This document shows positions 63,895-64,000 of a stretch of 64,000 nt of DNA, one piece after another. The notes under the pieces are model-generated. The model did not search any database. It saw only the letters and a list, made by a program, of their open reading frames with translations, and was not told the origin of the DNA. Origin of the DNA: Nonomuraea indica (GTDB lineage Bacteria > Actinomycetota > Actinomycetes > Streptosporangiales > Streptosporangiaceae); contig NZ_KZ559471.1 in assembly GCF_002850745.1 (NCBI RefSeq), forward strand, positions 287,091 through 351,090. The letters run 5' to 3'. Position numbers and translations under genes: made by a program. The stretch's first letter is position 1, and every line of letters starts with the position of its first letter.

Positions 63895-64000
63895 ATGACC
63901 ACCGACAGTCCTCCACCCGCTGCCCAGGCCGCGCGGACTTTGGTCGGGCGGGCACGAGTGTGGAAGGCGTTGACCCGGGCTCCGGCCACGTTCTCGGCGC
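63895..64000 (+). CDS. Possible start of a gene running off the window
   Basis: ATG 63895 opens a frame of 35 codons to the window edge (MTTDSPPPAAQAARTLVGRA, then RVWKALTRAPATF). The Trp/Lys/Arg segment followed by APATF resembles the pre-membrane part of some actinomycete rhomboid-like or phosphatase membrane proteins. That is only a resemblance. The ribosome-binding site is weak. Confidence 0.4.
   Translation, partial: MTTDSPPPAAQAARTLVGRARVWKALTRAPATFSA

Overview
The window is high-GC DNA with strong third-position GC bias, frequent GTG/TTG starts and overlapping stop/start codons. Three receptor-type Ser/Thr kinases, F420-type LLM oxidoreductase, DnaE2, baeRF, SUKH, DUF2795 and dynamin-like genes point to a filamentous actinomycete chromosome, probably of the Streptosporangiales (Nonomuraea/Streptosporangium-like). 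The lineage is inferred from gene content only. No rRNA, tRNA, CRISPR array or intact insertion sequence was seen.

Region 1 (1-18.6 kb) is a mosaic of short units: a secreted protein cut by the left edge, a decayed stretch with a Nei-like glycosylase fragment, a dienelactone-hydrolase-fold protein without its nucleophile, an ADP-ribosylglycohydrolase, and a DUF998 gene divergent from an HTH/Clp-N pair across a perfect inverted repeat. Then come a SUKH-type immunity protein, a MarR/NAD(P)-binding divergent pair, gdhA, a PLP-dependent dehydratase, an XRE regulator, a SnoaL-like protein and a Ser/Thr kinase. A DEAD-box helicase, a cold-shock protein and a MerR-type regulator follow on one strand, then a frameshifted orphan integrase, GrpB and a CPT-like kinase.

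Region 2 (18.7-23.4 kb) is a four-gene minus-strand block: two unrecognised proteins, a receptor Ser/Thr kinase and a membrane protein with a WXG100-like N-terminus. It is the best candidate here for an undescribed system.

Region 3 (23.5-34 kb) holds cobQ, an AlkA-like glycosylase, an ABC transporter with a PucR-type regulator, a LysE exporter, a quinone oxidoreductase, and a probable streptogramin-resistance unit: an ABC-F protein translationally coupled to a virginiamycin B lyase, divergent from a TetR regulator.

Region 4 (34-47 kb) holds a third Ser/Thr kinase, a LexA-box-controlled DUF6504-dnaE2 mutagenesis unit, a DUF4328 protein, an orphan response regulator divergent from a MacB-like ABC/FtsX exporter, an LLM oxidoreductase and a secreted sulfatase.

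Region 5 (47-64 kb) holds a FadR-type regulator with twin operators facing lutABC (lactate oxidation), a baeRF/DUF2795 pair, a double GNAT, a corrinoid run (cobL, a CbiX-like protein without its histidines, cobT, cysG/cobA) interrupted by perfect minisatellites, and a coupled pair of dynamin-like GTPases followed by an SSB paralogue. Coenzyme B12 genes are thus split between 23.5 kb and 53-58.6 kb.
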